Source: a virus. Taken from it: a DNA stretch of 59,971 nucleotides. Positions 13,332 through 23,670 of this stretch are shown here, in pieces. How positions within the stretch are numbered: the stretch's first letter is position 1; each line of letters opens with the position of its first letter. The position numbers were made by a program, and so were the translations under genes. The notes beneath the pieces are model-generated. The model did no database searches. It saw only the letters and a list, made by a program, of their open reading frames with translations, and had not been told where the DNA came from. The stretch spans positions 1 through 59,971 of the IMG/VR virus record IMGVR_UViG_3300048556_000258; one strand, 5' to 3'.

Positions 13332-14777
13332 ATGTATAAATTTAAAACAAAACCTTTTAAGCATCAAGAAGATGTCTTGAATGATAGTTGGGACAGGCCT
13401 TATTATGGTTTGTTTATGGAGATGGGCTTAGGTAAGTCTAAAGTAGCTATAGATACTGTAGGTAAATTAAAATCTAAAGGAGAAATTGATTCGGTAATGA
13501 TCGTAGCTCCAAAAGGTGTATATGACAACTGGGTCAAACAAGAGATACCGAATCACTTACCGGATGAGTTTGAAAGATTCGTGGTTCGTTGGCAACCTAG
13601 CAGTACCAAAGCTTTTCAAGACACGATGCAAAAGTTAGTATTTGAAACTATGCCGGGCATAAAGTTTTTTGTGGTTAATGTTGAGGCCTTCAGCTCAGAT
13701 CGAGGTAAGAAAGCAGCTTATTATTTTTTAAAGAAAAACCCTGACAATATGGTGATTGTAGATGAGAGCACCACAATAAAAAATCGTAAAGCATCTCGTA
13801 CTAAGAATATATTGCAGCTGTCAAAACATGCTAAGTACAAAAGAATATTGACAGGATCTCCGGTTACAAAAAGTCCAATGGATTTGTACTCTCAGTGTGC
13901 CTTCTTAGATACTATGGCACTAGATCAGGCTAGTTATTTTGCTTTCCAAAACAGATATGCAATCGTACAAAAAAGACATATGGGTCCACGAAGCTTCAAT
14001 GAAATTACTGGTTATAGACGTCTGGACGAGCTCAATGATAAGCTCAACAGGTTTAGTGTAAGAACTTTAAAAGAAGATTGCCTGGACTTACCTGAAAAGA
14101 TTTATGTCAAGCGTAATGTGCCGTTGACCGCGGAACAAAAGAAACTGTACGAGCAGATGAAAAAGTATGCTTTGGCTCAGTTAGACGAGGGCCAGCTTGC
14201 GACTACAGCTAGTGTGCTTACACAAATTATGAGACTGCAACAGATATGTTGTGGTTATTTGGTTAGTGATGAGGGTAAGATGCAAGTATTGGATAACAAT
14301 AGATTAACTGAGCTGTTGGCCGCGGTTGAAGAGTGTTCCGGTAAAATAATTATTTGGTGTAACTACACTCATGACATTCAGGAAATAGAAAAAACTCTGG
14401 CTTCTAAGTATGGCCGTGATTCGGTGGCAACGTACTATGGTGAAACTAAACAGGAAGACAGGCAAGAGACCGTAAACAAATTTCAAGATGTCAATAGTCC
14501 GTTGAGATTTTTTATAGGTCAGCCCAAGACAGGTGGGTATGGCATTACGCTTACAGCTGCTAACACCATGATCTATTATAGTAACAGTTATGATCTTGAA
14601 ATTAGATTACAGTCGGAAGATCGAGCTCACAGAATAGGTCAAAAGAATGCCGTAACATATATAGACTTGATTGTAGAAGACACTATAGATGAAAAAATTG
14701 TCAGGTCTTTACGAGAAAAGATTGATTTAGCTGGTCAGGTTTTAGGTGAAGATCAAAAAAGATGGTTACTTAATTAA
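13332..14777 (+). CDS. SNF2-family DNA-dependent ATPase (superfamily 2)
   Basis: A 481-residue SF2 ATPase, the main plus-strand gene. The ATG at 13332 is chosen over 13308 because GGAGA stands nine bases before it. Motifs: Q-like F-K-H-Q, Walker A M-G-L-G-K-S-K, II V-D-E-S-T, III L-T-G-S-P, and VI with Q-S-E-D-R-A-H-R-I-G-Q. The closing R-A-H-R-I-G-Q is diagnostic for SNF2-like enzymes, which move along or remodel protein-DNA complexes. It has no extra domains. It converges on the endolysin gene with a 12-base overlap. Confidence 0.92.
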   Translation: MYKFKTKPFKHQEDVLNDSWDRPYYGLFMEMGLGKSKVAIDTVGKLKSKGEIDSVMIVAPKGVYDNWVKQEIPNHLPDEFERFVVRWQPSSTKAFQDTMQKLVFETMPGIKFFVVNVEAFSSDRGKKAAYYFLKKNPDNMVIVDESTTIKNRKASRTKNILQLSKHAKYKRILTGSPVTKSPMDLYSQCAFLDTMALDQASYFAFQNRYAIVQKRHMGPRSFNEITGYRRLDELNDKLNRFSVRTLKEDCLDLPEKIYVKRNVPLTAEQKKLYEQMKKYALAQLDEGQLATTASVLTQIMRLQQICCGYLVSDEGKMQVLDNNRLTELLAAVEECSGKIIIWCNYTHDIQEIEKTLASKYGRDSVATYYGETKQEDRQETVNKFQDVNSPLRFFIGQPKTGGYGITLTAANTMIYYSNSYDLEIRLQSEDRAHRIGQKNAVTYIDLIVEDTIDEKIVRSLREKIDLAGQVLGEDQKRWLLN

Positions 14778-15209
14778 CCCTTCTCTGTATTTGTTTACTC
14801 TATCGTATGTTAGTAACTCTTTACGAGCTCTCTGTGCATAAGAACAGTGTATCCACCCTGTGTTACCGCCTGTGTAGCACTCGAGTATCAGCTGGTCGAA
14901 AACAAGGTTGTCTCGTATCCACTGAGCTAAAAGATAGTTATCTACATTAGCTACTTCAAAGTCGGCTGCTTGACCTTTGCAGTGTTGTGAGTTCTTGGAG
15001 CTACCAATCGCTATTGAGAGTTCTGGACAACGGTACCCACTTGATACAATAAAGCTACCAAACTCATTACGAATTGGTTGTAAAATGTTTTCTGCTAATA
15101 GCTTTAGATTTGTGATAGCTTCGGCGTCAGGTACATTTTTTATGCCCCTACGTTCGGCTGTCTGGCTTTTTGTTAACTCGGCCAGAGTAAAGTTTTGACT
15201 TAATTGCAT
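14766..15209 (-). CDS. endolysin, M15-type D,D- or L,D-peptidase
   Basis: A 147-residue peptidoglycan hydrolase of the Peptidase_M15_3 type. Zinc and catalytic residues are in order: S-G-Y-R-C (59-61), S-x-H76-x3-G-x-A-A-D83, the acidic residue near I-L-E110, and W-I-H121. There is no signal peptide, so export depends on the holin encoded at 48259-48654, far away. It cuts peptide cross-links in the cell wall at the end of infection. The start overlaps the stop of the 1560-residue virion gene (TAATG). Confidence 0.88.
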   Translation of the reverse strand: MQLSQNFTLAELTKSQTAERRGIKNVPDAEAITNLKLLAENILQPIRNEFGSFIVSSGYRCPELSIAIGSSKNSQHCKGQAADFEVANVDNYLLAQWIRDNLVFDQLILECYTGGNTGWIHCSYAQRARKELLTYDRVNKYREGLIK

Positions 15210-18200
15210 TATCTATTCCTTAAAGAGTTAGCTACATTTAAAATGTTCAAGGTATATTGATTAGGGTTTTGATCAAAAACAGTTTGAGGTGTTACAGGAA
15301 GTAAAGGCTTAATAGGAGGTGTTACAGGTTGATATTGAAAATTATCATTACCATTACCATTACCATCTATGCTAGTATCTTTTTGATTATAACCTGTTGT
15401 AGTCGTTACCCCTAACTTATTTCCAATCATAGCGGCCAAACTAACAATACCGGTTGGAAGACCCAATCCTGCGGAACCTCCGGGACCTGTTACACTTGTA
15501 ATGTTACCTAGAGCATCTTTACTAAAGCTAGGTTGTACGCCTGCTTTTAAAGATTGTCTAGCATGTTTATTCATTTTGTTTTTTAAACCAAAAATATCGT
15601 AAGGAACATTTTTTACAGGAGCGTAGGTTACAGACCCTTGCATATTTTCTAAACCCGATACACCTTTAGATAAGCCCCCCATCACATCCGCCATAGCTGC
15701 GATGCTGTCATCTAAGCCTATATTAGTAGAACCTACGCTAGAAGAAGGACCATAGCCCCCAATTCCACCAATCCCAGTCATTCCTGTAGGGGATGAATCA
15801 GCCATTGCGTCAGATATACTACCACTATACCCTGTGTCACCGCCAGAACTTGGACTTTCAGTGCCCGCTCCGCTTGGATCAGCTTCATTAGACCCGTCAT
15901 CTCCTGGACCACCTGGACCATAGAAACTTGGTATACCCATAGGTCCGGGTTTTCCAGAACCTCCAAGCAGCTGCAATATACCGCCTTCTTGTGGTGTAAT
16001 ATACGCAAGCATATGAGGCTGACCTTTAATATCTATTTCTCTTGGGGGCACTGCACCACCCTCCGCCATAGTAGCTGTGGGCGGTATCATGCTTGAGACA
16101 ATATCTGTTGGAAACAATGAAGCATATTTAGTTCTATCTGTGGGCGCGGAGGTGGCGGAGGAGCCACCACCTCCCGCGGAAGCGGTGTTCAATCCGCTCA
16201 AAAATGGTTGACTTGAAGTTACTTGGGTGGTGGGAAAACCCTCTTGTACCCTCGGCTCAACCGAACTCTGATCTCCTATAGTTTGATCCTCAGCCGTAGG
16301 ATCATATTCTTCTGTTTCAATAGCTCTAATTCCAGATGGCATAGCTCTTATAAAAGTTTGTCTTCCACCTGTTACAAAGAACCCTGCTTCTGTAAATAAT
16401 TGTTTTAATCTTTTTGAGAGTTTTAATTTCTCTGGTTCTGTTTTTGCTTTTTTAAGAAGCGTAGCTAATAATCTAGGATTCTCCATGACTTCTGTCATTA
16501 CATCTGTTTTCATACTAGCAGGTATATCTTCGAATATTCTTCTCAAAGCTTTAGAACCAGCACCAGCTGCAACTAACTGACCCGCCCCTGTTTGGCCTGG
16601 AATTAATCCTTGCATTCTTGTACCAATAGCTGATCCAGTAACTCTTAAATAAAAGTCTATTATAGGACCTGCTCTCTCTACCGTTTCTAAAGTTCCAGCC
16701 ACTTCCGAAGCCTCTAACTTAATCATCTCAGTCAATAATTTTTTAAAGCTGTTTGCCTCAGATTTTTTTATCACATTATTTGTTAACATGTGATCCATGA
16801 TAGAAGTATCACCTAATGAATTAGGGATTTTAGTATATAAAGTTTGATAAACTTCTCTTGGGCTAAAGCTTTCGCTTGTCTTGCCACCTTTAGTTAAAGC
16901 CCACTCTAATATACTAGACTTTAACCCAGCTAACGCCTCTTCATTACCTTTTGCAGGCTTAACCAAAGAGTTAAGAGATTTTATAGGAAACTTGGAATTA
17001 AAAGCTTGTGACACAGCTGCAGTAGGATTGTCTTGCTTTGTTAAATTTCTGTATGTGATTTGATTTTTTATATTCTTTTGAATGTTCTTATCTTTAGTAA
17101 CCCAGCCTCTTAAAAGATTATTAGCAGTTACAGTATTCTCTAAGTCTGATTTCAAAGTAGGAAAAGCCTCTAAGAGCTCTTCGTTTTTATTCATCCAATC
17201 TTGAAGTTTCTTTTGATTTAAAATGACTTCTCCGTCGGGTGTTTCTGTAAAGACTTCTGATCTAGCGTTTCTTAGTATGGAATCTAAAGTGCCATTGATT
17301 GTGGATATTGTTTCCTCAGCTCCTTCAATGCCTTGCTCTTTCGCAAAGTTACCTATATCTTCTATTTGTTTAATTCTTAAATAACTTACATCTGCATCGG
17401 CAGTCATTAGATTTTTGTGTAGTAACTCGGGAGATTGTCTTTGAGCCCCTGTCTTAGATTTAGCTAAAACATTACCCGCAAAGGCTCTTGTATAAACGTC
17501 ATTTAAGGCTTTGGAATAAGATCTTGCAATATCTAAAGCTTGGTTTACTCCTTCGGGCGCGTTTTCTAGGTCATCTAAAATTGCCTCTGCGATCCCGTAC
17601 ATAAAGCTAGATCCATTATCATCTCCCGCTGCAGCAAGTTTTCTGCCATTAGCCAAAGCTATGCTTCTCATGTCTCTTAATTCAGTTACAGTTAAAGGTT
17701 TAAGCTCCTCTTCTCCGCCAGCTACAGTAGTAGAGGATTGTTCTACTTTTCTTTTTCGATAAGTATTAACTAATTCCATAGCATCTTTGTGACGAGCTCT
17801 TTGATTGTTCAAAAGTCTAGTGCGTTCTTTCATAGCATCTCTTGTTTGACCTTTGAAAGCATCTCCAAAACCTTGAGGTGGGTTAGATCTAATCCTTTCT
17901 AAAAGAGTTGTTAACTGACCTGCATCTAAACTCTCTAAATCACCAAAATCTAAATCTTCTCTGGCTTGATCAACGACATTTAAAACTAGATTGTCTGTTC
18001 GTCTAGGCTGAGTACCTTTTGCTTTGATAGATTCTATAATTTTATCAAATTCTGCAACACGGTTAGAGGTAGCTCCTGGAGTAACATCTTCTAAGCCAAG
18101 TTCAATTCTTTTTCTTTCCACAAAATTTTGTATGTATTTAAGACCGGCAGTATCTCTTATATAATCAGCGGCCTCTTTTGTATCAGGTATTCTGCTATCA

Positions 18201-19891
18201 AAATAACTTATAAATCTAGGAGTATCGGTTGGATTGCCTTGAGTATTAACAAAAGATGTAATCTCTACATTAGCAATGTCTCTATAAAGTCTTTTTTCTT
18301 CATCTCTAGCTTTGTTTAGCTGGTTTCCTGTTAGTTCAAACAAAGATCGGCTTAATTCTTTATTATTCTTTGGGTCTTCACCTTTTAATTTAGATCTAGC
18401 TTCTAATAATTTTTCAGTGCTATTAATCAACTTTTGTGAGAGATATTGATTAAAACGTCCTTCTTGTATTTTAGCCGCAGCTTTTATGAGTTCAGGGTTA
18501 CCTGTTCTACTTAACGCAAAAACAACTTTTCTTATAGCTTGGTTGGCAGCTTTATTTTTCTCTCTAGCTTGTTTAGCTAAACCTTCTGTAGACTGTGCAA
18601 TAGAGTTTTCTATTGCCATCAAAGTTGTGTTACCTGTCTTTTGAGCTGCAGTTAAATCTAAATCACCTACAAGATCTACAACTTCTTTTGAGTTTAAAGC
18701 TTCTATTAAGCCATCAACATCTTCACCTTGTGTTTCCAATATTTCAAGGATACGTCTTGCGCCAGAAAGCTGACGATTTTCTCCAAAACCTCGTGCAGCA
18801 GATTGAAAGCTTTCTTTAAAAAAGTTTTTATACCCGCCTGCTTCCTTTATAGTAGCTTTTACTTCAGGAATATATTTTAAGAGTTGTGTGAAGCCTATTT
18901 GAGGTAGTATGCCTCCTGAGACTTCTGATATGAAACGTGTTCCTGCCCCACCTGGATCGGCTGTCTCCGCTAAATAAGCTCCTGTGCCTGAACCTAACAC
19001 GCTTGTTAATTCTGCGGCTCCCATAGTTTTAGGTCTTTTACTAAATTCTGTTCCAATCTTACCTAAAAGTTGTTCGGCTGCTCTAGAGATTCTAGCTGCT
19101 TTAGGACCTTTACCTGTTTTTAAGGCTTTTGCTATCACGGCATCACTAAAACCTTTTACACCTTCAGGAGATATTTTTTGAGGTTGAGGACCTTTAGCTA
19201 GTAAATCATCTAAGTTATCTAAATAAGTGGCAGCTCCCATACTAATATTTTTTGGAACTAAAAAAGGCATAGGTAGCCAAGCTAAACCACCTCCTACAGT
19301 CTTACCTGATTCGTAGGCCGCGGACTGTGAGGGTGTAACCGCTTTCTCCGGTCCTAGAAGTAAGTCAGTAAACTCATCGCCGACTCGATACCCTTTAAAA
19401 GCCCCGATCAGTCCTGTTATAACAGGAACACCGTACTTTACCCCAATAGTCAAAGGCGATGTAGGTGGTATCATAGAGGTTGCTTTTGCACCAAGCTTAA
19501 CTCCTGCGTAACCTCCTGCCGCGCTAGGAGCCATTTTTGTTAACTCTCTTGTTAAACCTTCAAAGAAACCCACATCTTTTAAATTAGTAAACTGATCTAG
19601 AATGTCTTTATCAGTCATGGACCTCTCAGATGGGTCTAAACTCTTGGTATCAGGAGAGAAGTCAAATAAAGGAGCTGTGCCATCTCTTAATTGCTTGTAG
19701 TTAAAAAGATTAGGAAAATCTAAAGATAGTTCTTCAGCTACGTTTTCCGCAATAGCACTTTCAGCTTTATCGGCACCGTATGTCTTAGTAAGAAAATCAG
19801 TTTCTCCTTTTTCAAAAGAAACAATAGGGACCGTAGTAAAAGTACCTTCACCTGTAGGTATATCTATAACTTCATTGTTTTCTTCAGCCAT
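15209..19891 (-). CDS. giant internal virion / ejection-type protein, 1560 aa
   Basis: The longest gene. Residues about 110-205 form a Gly/Ala-rich hydrophobic region (including S-A-A-G-G-Y-A-G-V-K-L-G-A-K and V-P-V-I-T-G-L-I-G-A-F-K-G) that could insert into membranes. A long helical middle part follows. The C-terminal 350 residues are low-complexity Gly/Ser/Pro with T-M-A-E-G-G-A-V-P. No lytic transglycosylase motif was seen. Size, composition and position beside two Ala/Gln-rich genes match proteins packaged in the head and ejected into the host. The exact role is inferred. Confidence 0.7.
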   Translation of the reverse strand: MAEENNEVIDIPTGEGTFTTVPIVSFEKGETDFLTKTYGADKAESAIAENVAEELSLDFPNLFNYKQLRDGTAPLFDFSPDTKSLDPSERSMTDKDILDQFTNLKDVGFFEGLTRELTKMAPSAAGGYAGVKLGAKATSMIPPTSPLTIGVKYGVPVITGLIGAFKGYRVGDEFTDLLLGPEKAVTPSQSAAYESGKTVGGGLAWLPMPFLVPKNISMGAATYLDNLDDLLAKGPQPQKISPEGVKGFSDAVIAKALKTGKGPKAARISRAAEQLLGKIGTEFSKRPKTMGAAELTSVLGSGTGAYLAETADPGGAGTRFISEVSGGILPQIGFTQLLKYIPEVKATIKEAGGYKNFFKESFQSAARGFGENRQLSGARRILEILETQGEDVDGLIEALNSKEVVDLVGDLDLTAAQKTGNTTLMAIENSIAQSTEGLAKQAREKNKAANQAIRKVVFALSRTGNPELIKAAAKIQEGRFNQYLSQKLINSTEKLLEARSKLKGEDPKNNKELSRSLFELTGNQLNKARDEEKRLYRDIANVEITSFVNTQGNPTDTPRFISYFDSRIPDTKEAADYIRDTAGLKYIQNFVERKRIELGLEDVTPGATSNRVAEFDKIIESIKAKGTQPRRTDNLVLNVVDQAREDLDFGDLESLDAGQLTTLLERIRSNPPQGFGDAFKGQTRDAMKERTRLLNNQRARHKDAMELVNTYRKRKVEQSSTTVAGGEEELKPLTVTELRDMRSIALANGRKLAAAGDDNGSSFMYGIAEAILDDLENAPEGVNQALDIARSYSKALNDVYTRAFAGNVLAKSKTGAQRQSPELLHKNLMTADADVSYLRIKQIEDIGNFAKEQGIEGAEETISTINGTLDSILRNARSEVFTETPDGEVILNQKKLQDWMNKNEELLEAFPTLKSDLENTVTANNLLRGWVTKDKNIQKNIKNQITYRNLTKQDNPTAAVSQAFNSKFPIKSLNSLVKPAKGNEEALAGLKSSILEWALTKGGKTSESFSPREVYQTLYTKIPNSLGDTSIMDHMLTNNVIKKSEANSFKKLLTEMIKLEASEVAGTLETVERAGPIIDFYLRVTGSAIGTRMQGLIPGQTGAGQLVAAGAGSKALRRIFEDIPASMKTDVMTEVMENPRLLATLLKKAKTEPEKLKLSKRLKQLFTEAGFFVTGGRQTFIRAMPSGIRAIETEEYDPTAEDQTIGDQSSVEPRVQEGFPTTQVTSSQPFLSGLNTASAGGGGSSATSAPTDRTKYASLFPTDIVSSMIPPTATMAEGGAVPPREIDIKGQPHMLAYITPQEGGILQLLGGSGKPGPMGIPSFYGPGGPGDDGSNEADPSGAGTESPSSGGDTGYSGSISDAMADSSPTGMTGIGGIGGYGPSSSVGSTNIGLDDSIAAMADVMGGLSKGVSGLENMQGSVTYAPVKNVPYDIFGLKNKMNKHARQSLKAGVQPSFSKDALGNITSVTGPGGSAGLGLPTGIVSLAAMIGNKLGVTTTTGYNQKDTSIDGNGNGNDNFQYQPVTPPIKPLLPVTPQTVFDQNPNQYTLNILNVANSLRNR

Positions 19892-19894
19892 TAA

Positions 19895-22720
19895 TTATTC
19901 CTTACGTCTTTTGAAGACATTTTTAAAGACCTTATTTGCGTCAGCTCCCGAGCCAGTTTCTCCAAACCCACCAAATTTTTTGTAACTATTGATGGCGGTT
20001 TCGTATTCATTAATGAGACCACTTGTGAGTGTGAGGGCTTTTCTTGCTTTATCCAAACTTACATCTCTGTATTTCTTTGGATTATCAATTATATCTTGAA
20101 GTTCTTCTTTTGTCTTTTGCATAACATTTCTAGTCACTTCAAGTTGTGCCAAAGCATCTGAATCTGTTCTAAAACCACTAGGCCTAACTAATTCTTTCTG
20201 TAGTCTTGCTAAACTCTGTACGTCCAGTCTGTCGTTTGTAGCTTCTCTTACAAATCTCTCTGTTGAGTTAGCCAAAGCATTTAGCATTTTTCTACCAGCA
20301 GATGTTTCTTTAAACACATCTCCCTTACCAATTCCAACTTCAGAAGCTTGACCAGCTAAGAACCTCATGCCTGATTTTAAGGACGATACGAAACCTGTTG
20401 CATCGGTCAAATCTACGTTTGGATCAATTATCTTAGTTACAGCTGCATTACCCTCTTCTTCGCTAATAGGACCAAATGCTTCCCTTTCTGCTTTACTTAA
20501 GTTTAACTTACTCAAAGGTATATTTGGTATAGTCAATCCTTTTTGCAGTCGTTGTTTTAGGACATCCTGTAGATACGGGGGCAATTCTTTTTCGGTTGTT
20601 TCACCTTTAATATCAGTGGTCTTTGCGACATAGTTCTGTATCGCTGTTTCAAACTGGGGATCATTTGCACCATTTGCATAGTCTGTAAATCTCTTAGAAT
20701 CTGTTACAATATTTAAAGTTCTACCCTCAAGGCCTGTCCCAAAAACCTCTAACCGAGCTTTGTGCTTTTTAAGAACAAGTTCTTTTTCTTTTAGTTCTTG
20801 ATTAACGACATTGTTAGTTCGAGTAATTTGATTCATCTCACTCTTAATTTGATTAGATTCTTTTCTATACTGAACTAATTTATTTAATTCTTTATTTTTG
20901 AAAGCTAAGACATTAACATCATTTTCGGCTCTCTTTTCTGCAGAGAACTTTTTAATTTGTGTTTCGGCAATCTTTACTTCGTTAAGTTCCTTTTCAATCA
21001 AAGCTATCTTTTGTTGATCTCTTTCTCCTTCAGCTTTCTTTAACTCATAGTCTCTTAGACCCTCTAAAGTTTTTCTAGCTTCAGTAACTTTATCTAAATC
21101 TAACTCGGCTATAGCTTGTTGGTTCTCGGCTCTTCTTTGCGCAACCAAATTGCTTTCTCTTACTTTGTCAAACTCTAGCCTTTTATTTTTTTGAGCTATG
21201 TTATTTTGATTAATTAACTTATCTGTATTGTTTTTTTCAGTAGAAATTAATTGTTTTGTAGCATTATCTTTATCTGTTATCTTTTCATTAGACTCAATAT
21301 CTTTTATCTTTCTTTCCATAGAAGCAATGTTATTTATATTAGCAACATCTTTTCTACCTGTTATTTCAGTGTTAATTTTTTCTAAATCATTTTCTTGTTT
21401 TATGTCAATTTGATTAAGGTCAATCGCCTCTTGAACTTTTTTAAGTTGTTCTTGAATATCACCCTTTTCTTTTTCTAAAGTAATATCATAGCCCGATTGT
21501 AATTTTTTGTTCACTTCATCTAATTTTGTCTGTAAAGCAAACTTATTTTTTTGCATAGACTGATCGTGTGCTCTGCTTGATACTCCCTCAGCTTTTTTAA
21601 AAGCAAGATCTTTAGATTGTTTAATTAAGTCATAGCTAGACTTTGTTGCTATCTGTTGTAAATTTGCTACGTTTTTTAATCTCGCAGTCTCTAAGCCAAG
21701 AGCTCCTTGTAAGGCAGCAGTCTTTGCTGCTGTATCAGCCGCTGCAGCTTCTTTTCTTGAAGCAGCTGTTCTTGCCGCTATAGTAGGTAATAGTTTTGTT
21801 TGTTGTGTGGCCATAGCCAAACGCTCTGCAGCACTCATACCTTCTTTTTCACCCTGCATAGGAGATGCAAAAGCTAAAGCTGTGTTAGCTATGTCAAACA
21901 AAATATCTGATTGAAGCGCTTCTTTTCTTTCTTCAGCAGATTTAGTAGGCATGAAAGCTTGAAAGGTGGGTAAAAGAGCCTCTGCGGTCTCACCTACCTT
22001 TTGTTGATAATCAAAATCAAAATTTTTTGGCGAACCACCCGCTTGCATATACTGAACAGGACCACCTTGCTCAAACACAGGAACTGGATCTTCATCACCT
22101 CGGCGGCGGACTTCGCCGCCTAAGTTAAAATTTACGGGTGGCTCGTTACCAACCCCCATATTCCCGTTAGCTGCCATTGACATAATGCCTTCCCCCATGT
22201 CGCCTTCGACTGGAGTGTTCATCTGCTCTTGGGCCATTGGTCCTATGCCTTGATCAACTAATGCTAGTTCAACCACTGGAGTAACCAAAGCCAAAACACT
22301 TTCTGGTGTTTGACCCGCGTCCTCTGGTCCAACTATGCTTGCTAAATCTGACCTTCTCTCTTCAGCACTTTTGTTCTCACCTGAAACACTGTTCATCATC
22401 TCTTCAAAACTTCCGGCAGCCTCTGGGTCAGAAAACCCTGCCGCTTCAGCGCCTTCTATCATTTGACCTACAGTATTTGGGTCTATCATTTCAGCTCCCT
22501 GTTGTGCCATCATTTCAGGAGAAGGAGATCCCATTGCAGGGGCTGTGGCCATAATACCCTCAGACATCATCATTGGATCACCGCCTTCTGCCATATAGCC
22601 CATGTTATTTCTTACATTTTCAGGCAAATTAGGTAAGCCCTGATTTCCTGCTGGTATAGGCTTCAACCCTGCGGCTCCACCATTTTGAAACATCTGCCGT
22701 TCCATTACGCTTCTATTCAT
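19895..22720 (-). CDS. internal virion protein with long coiled coil, 941 aa
   Basis: The first 240 residues are Gly/Met/Pro-rich and contain at least five short G-G motifs (F-Q-N-G-G, M-A-E-G-G, N-L-G-G-E-V, E-Q-G-G-P-V, Q-A-G-G-S-P). Residues about 300-690 are an extended Lys/Glu/Gln/Ala coiled coil. The C-terminal part is helical with basic patches. It lies between two other ejection-type genes and overlaps the next gene by one base. A trans-envelope channel or tape-like role is an inference. Confidence 0.65.
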   Translation of the reverse strand: MNRSVMERQMFQNGGAAGLKPIPAGNQGLPNLPENVRNNMGYMAEGGDPMMMSEGIMATAPAMGSPSPEMMAQQGAEMIDPNTVGQMIEGAEAAGFSDPEAAGSFEEMMNSVSGENKSAEERRSDLASIVGPEDAGQTPESVLALVTPVVELALVDQGIGPMAQEQMNTPVEGDMGEGIMSMAANGNMGVGNEPPVNFNLGGEVRRRGDEDPVPVFEQGGPVQYMQAGGSPKNFDFDYQQKVGETAEALLPTFQAFMPTKSAEERKEALQSDILFDIANTALAFASPMQGEKEGMSAAERLAMATQQTKLLPTIAARTAASRKEAAAADTAAKTAALQGALGLETARLKNVANLQQIATKSSYDLIKQSKDLAFKKAEGVSSRAHDQSMQKNKFALQTKLDEVNKKLQSGYDITLEKEKGDIQEQLKKVQEAIDLNQIDIKQENDLEKINTEITGRKDVANINNIASMERKIKDIESNEKITDKDNATKQLISTEKNNTDKLINQNNIAQKNKRLEFDKVRESNLVAQRRAENQQAIAELDLDKVTEARKTLEGLRDYELKKAEGERDQQKIALIEKELNEVKIAETQIKKFSAEKRAENDVNVLAFKNKELNKLVQYRKESNQIKSEMNQITRTNNVVNQELKEKELVLKKHKARLEVFGTGLEGRTLNIVTDSKRFTDYANGANDPQFETAIQNYVAKTTDIKGETTEKELPPYLQDVLKQRLQKGLTIPNIPLSKLNLSKAEREAFGPISEEEGNAAVTKIIDPNVDLTDATGFVSSLKSGMRFLAGQASEVGIGKGDVFKETSAGRKMLNALANSTERFVREATNDRLDVQSLARLQKELVRPSGFRTDSDALAQLEVTRNVMQKTKEELQDIIDNPKKYRDVSLDKARKALTLTSGLINEYETAINSYKKFGGFGETGSGADANKVFKNVFKRRKE

Positions 22721-23670
22721 TAACCGAATAACCCCGCTTTAGCTGCTCCAGCACCTGCTGACAATCCAGCAATACCTAAACCTAGATATTGTTGAAAAGG
22801 TGACACACTAGGTGACGTGGATTGTGTTATAGTTTGTTGTGTCGTAGGTGTCTTACTGTAAACGTCAGATAAGAAACCTAATCTTTGATAAGGCTCATAC
22901 ATTTGTGACAAATCACTTTGTCTTTGTGCTTCTAGTTTAGCCTGATCTTGTGCTTGAAGGAGGGACCCAATCTTGAAAGCACCCTCAACATCTCTCTGTC
23001 CTAATCCCTGTACAGTCTCGCCAAGAGCCGCTTGCCTTAGTCCTAACTGTCCTCTCTCTCCTGCTAGTCCTGCCTGCTGAGAAGCTAACCCTGCAATACC
23101 TTGACCTAACTGAGTTTGTCTTCCTAGCTCACGCTCCGCAGCTTGTTGAGCTTGCATAAAGTTTTGTGCCTGCGCTTGTGCCAGAGCTTGTGATCTGTTT
23201 CTGTCTATCTCACTTTGAGCAACCTGAGACCTTGACCCACCAAAAGCACCTTGACCGACGGCGCCTGCTCTAGTTCCTTGAAGTTGTATATCATAAGCTC
23301 GGTTAATTTCATCTGCGACAGCTTGTTGATAAGGATTCATATATCTTTCAGTCATTTCCTGTGTAACAGGTCCTGCGCCAGCTCTCAAAGCAGCTTCTAC
23401 ACCACCAAGTGTTTGTCCTGCGCCAGTTAACTGCTGTCCTGCCTGACCTAAGGCCTGACCACCTGCGGTAATATACGGCATAAAAGATCCAAGGCCAGCT
23501 TCAGCTTGTTTCCTTGCAGCTTCTTGTAGACCTGTTAACTCCGCAACCTGTTGAGGTGGCAAAGTCATGCCTTGATCGGCTAGTTCCTTTGCAGACTTTA
23601 AAAGACCAATTCTATAGGCTTCTATCTCAGGAGATTCCCCTACCTGTTGTATGACGGTTTCTGTTGCCAT
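22720..23670 (-). CDS. Ala/Gln/Gly-rich internal virion (ejection-type) protein
   Basis: A 316-residue protein dominated by Ala, Gln and Gly, with long amphipathic helices and heptad-like Q-x-x-L-A repeats. The C-terminus is hydrophobic (L-G-L-G-I-A-G-L-S-A-G-A-G-A-A). The composition matches P22 gp7/gp20-like proteins that leave the capsid with the DNA. It is coupled to both neighbours by single-base overlaps. No enzymatic motif is visible. Confidence 0.65.
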   Translation of the reverse strand: MATETVIQQVGESPEIEAYRIGLLKSAKELADQGMTLPPQQVAELTGLQEAARKQAEAGLGSFMPYITAGGQALGQAGQQLTGAGQTLGGVEAALRAGAGPVTQEMTERYMNPYQQAVADEINRAYDIQLQGTRAGAVGQGAFGGSRSQVAQSEIDRNRSQALAQAQAQNFMQAQQAAERELGRQTQLGQGIAGLASQQAGLAGERGQLGLRQAALGETVQGLGQRDVEGAFKIGSLLQAQDQAKLEAQRQSDLSQMYEPYQRLGFLSDVYSKTPTTQQTITQSTSPSVSPFQQYLGLGIAGLSAGAGAAKAGLFG

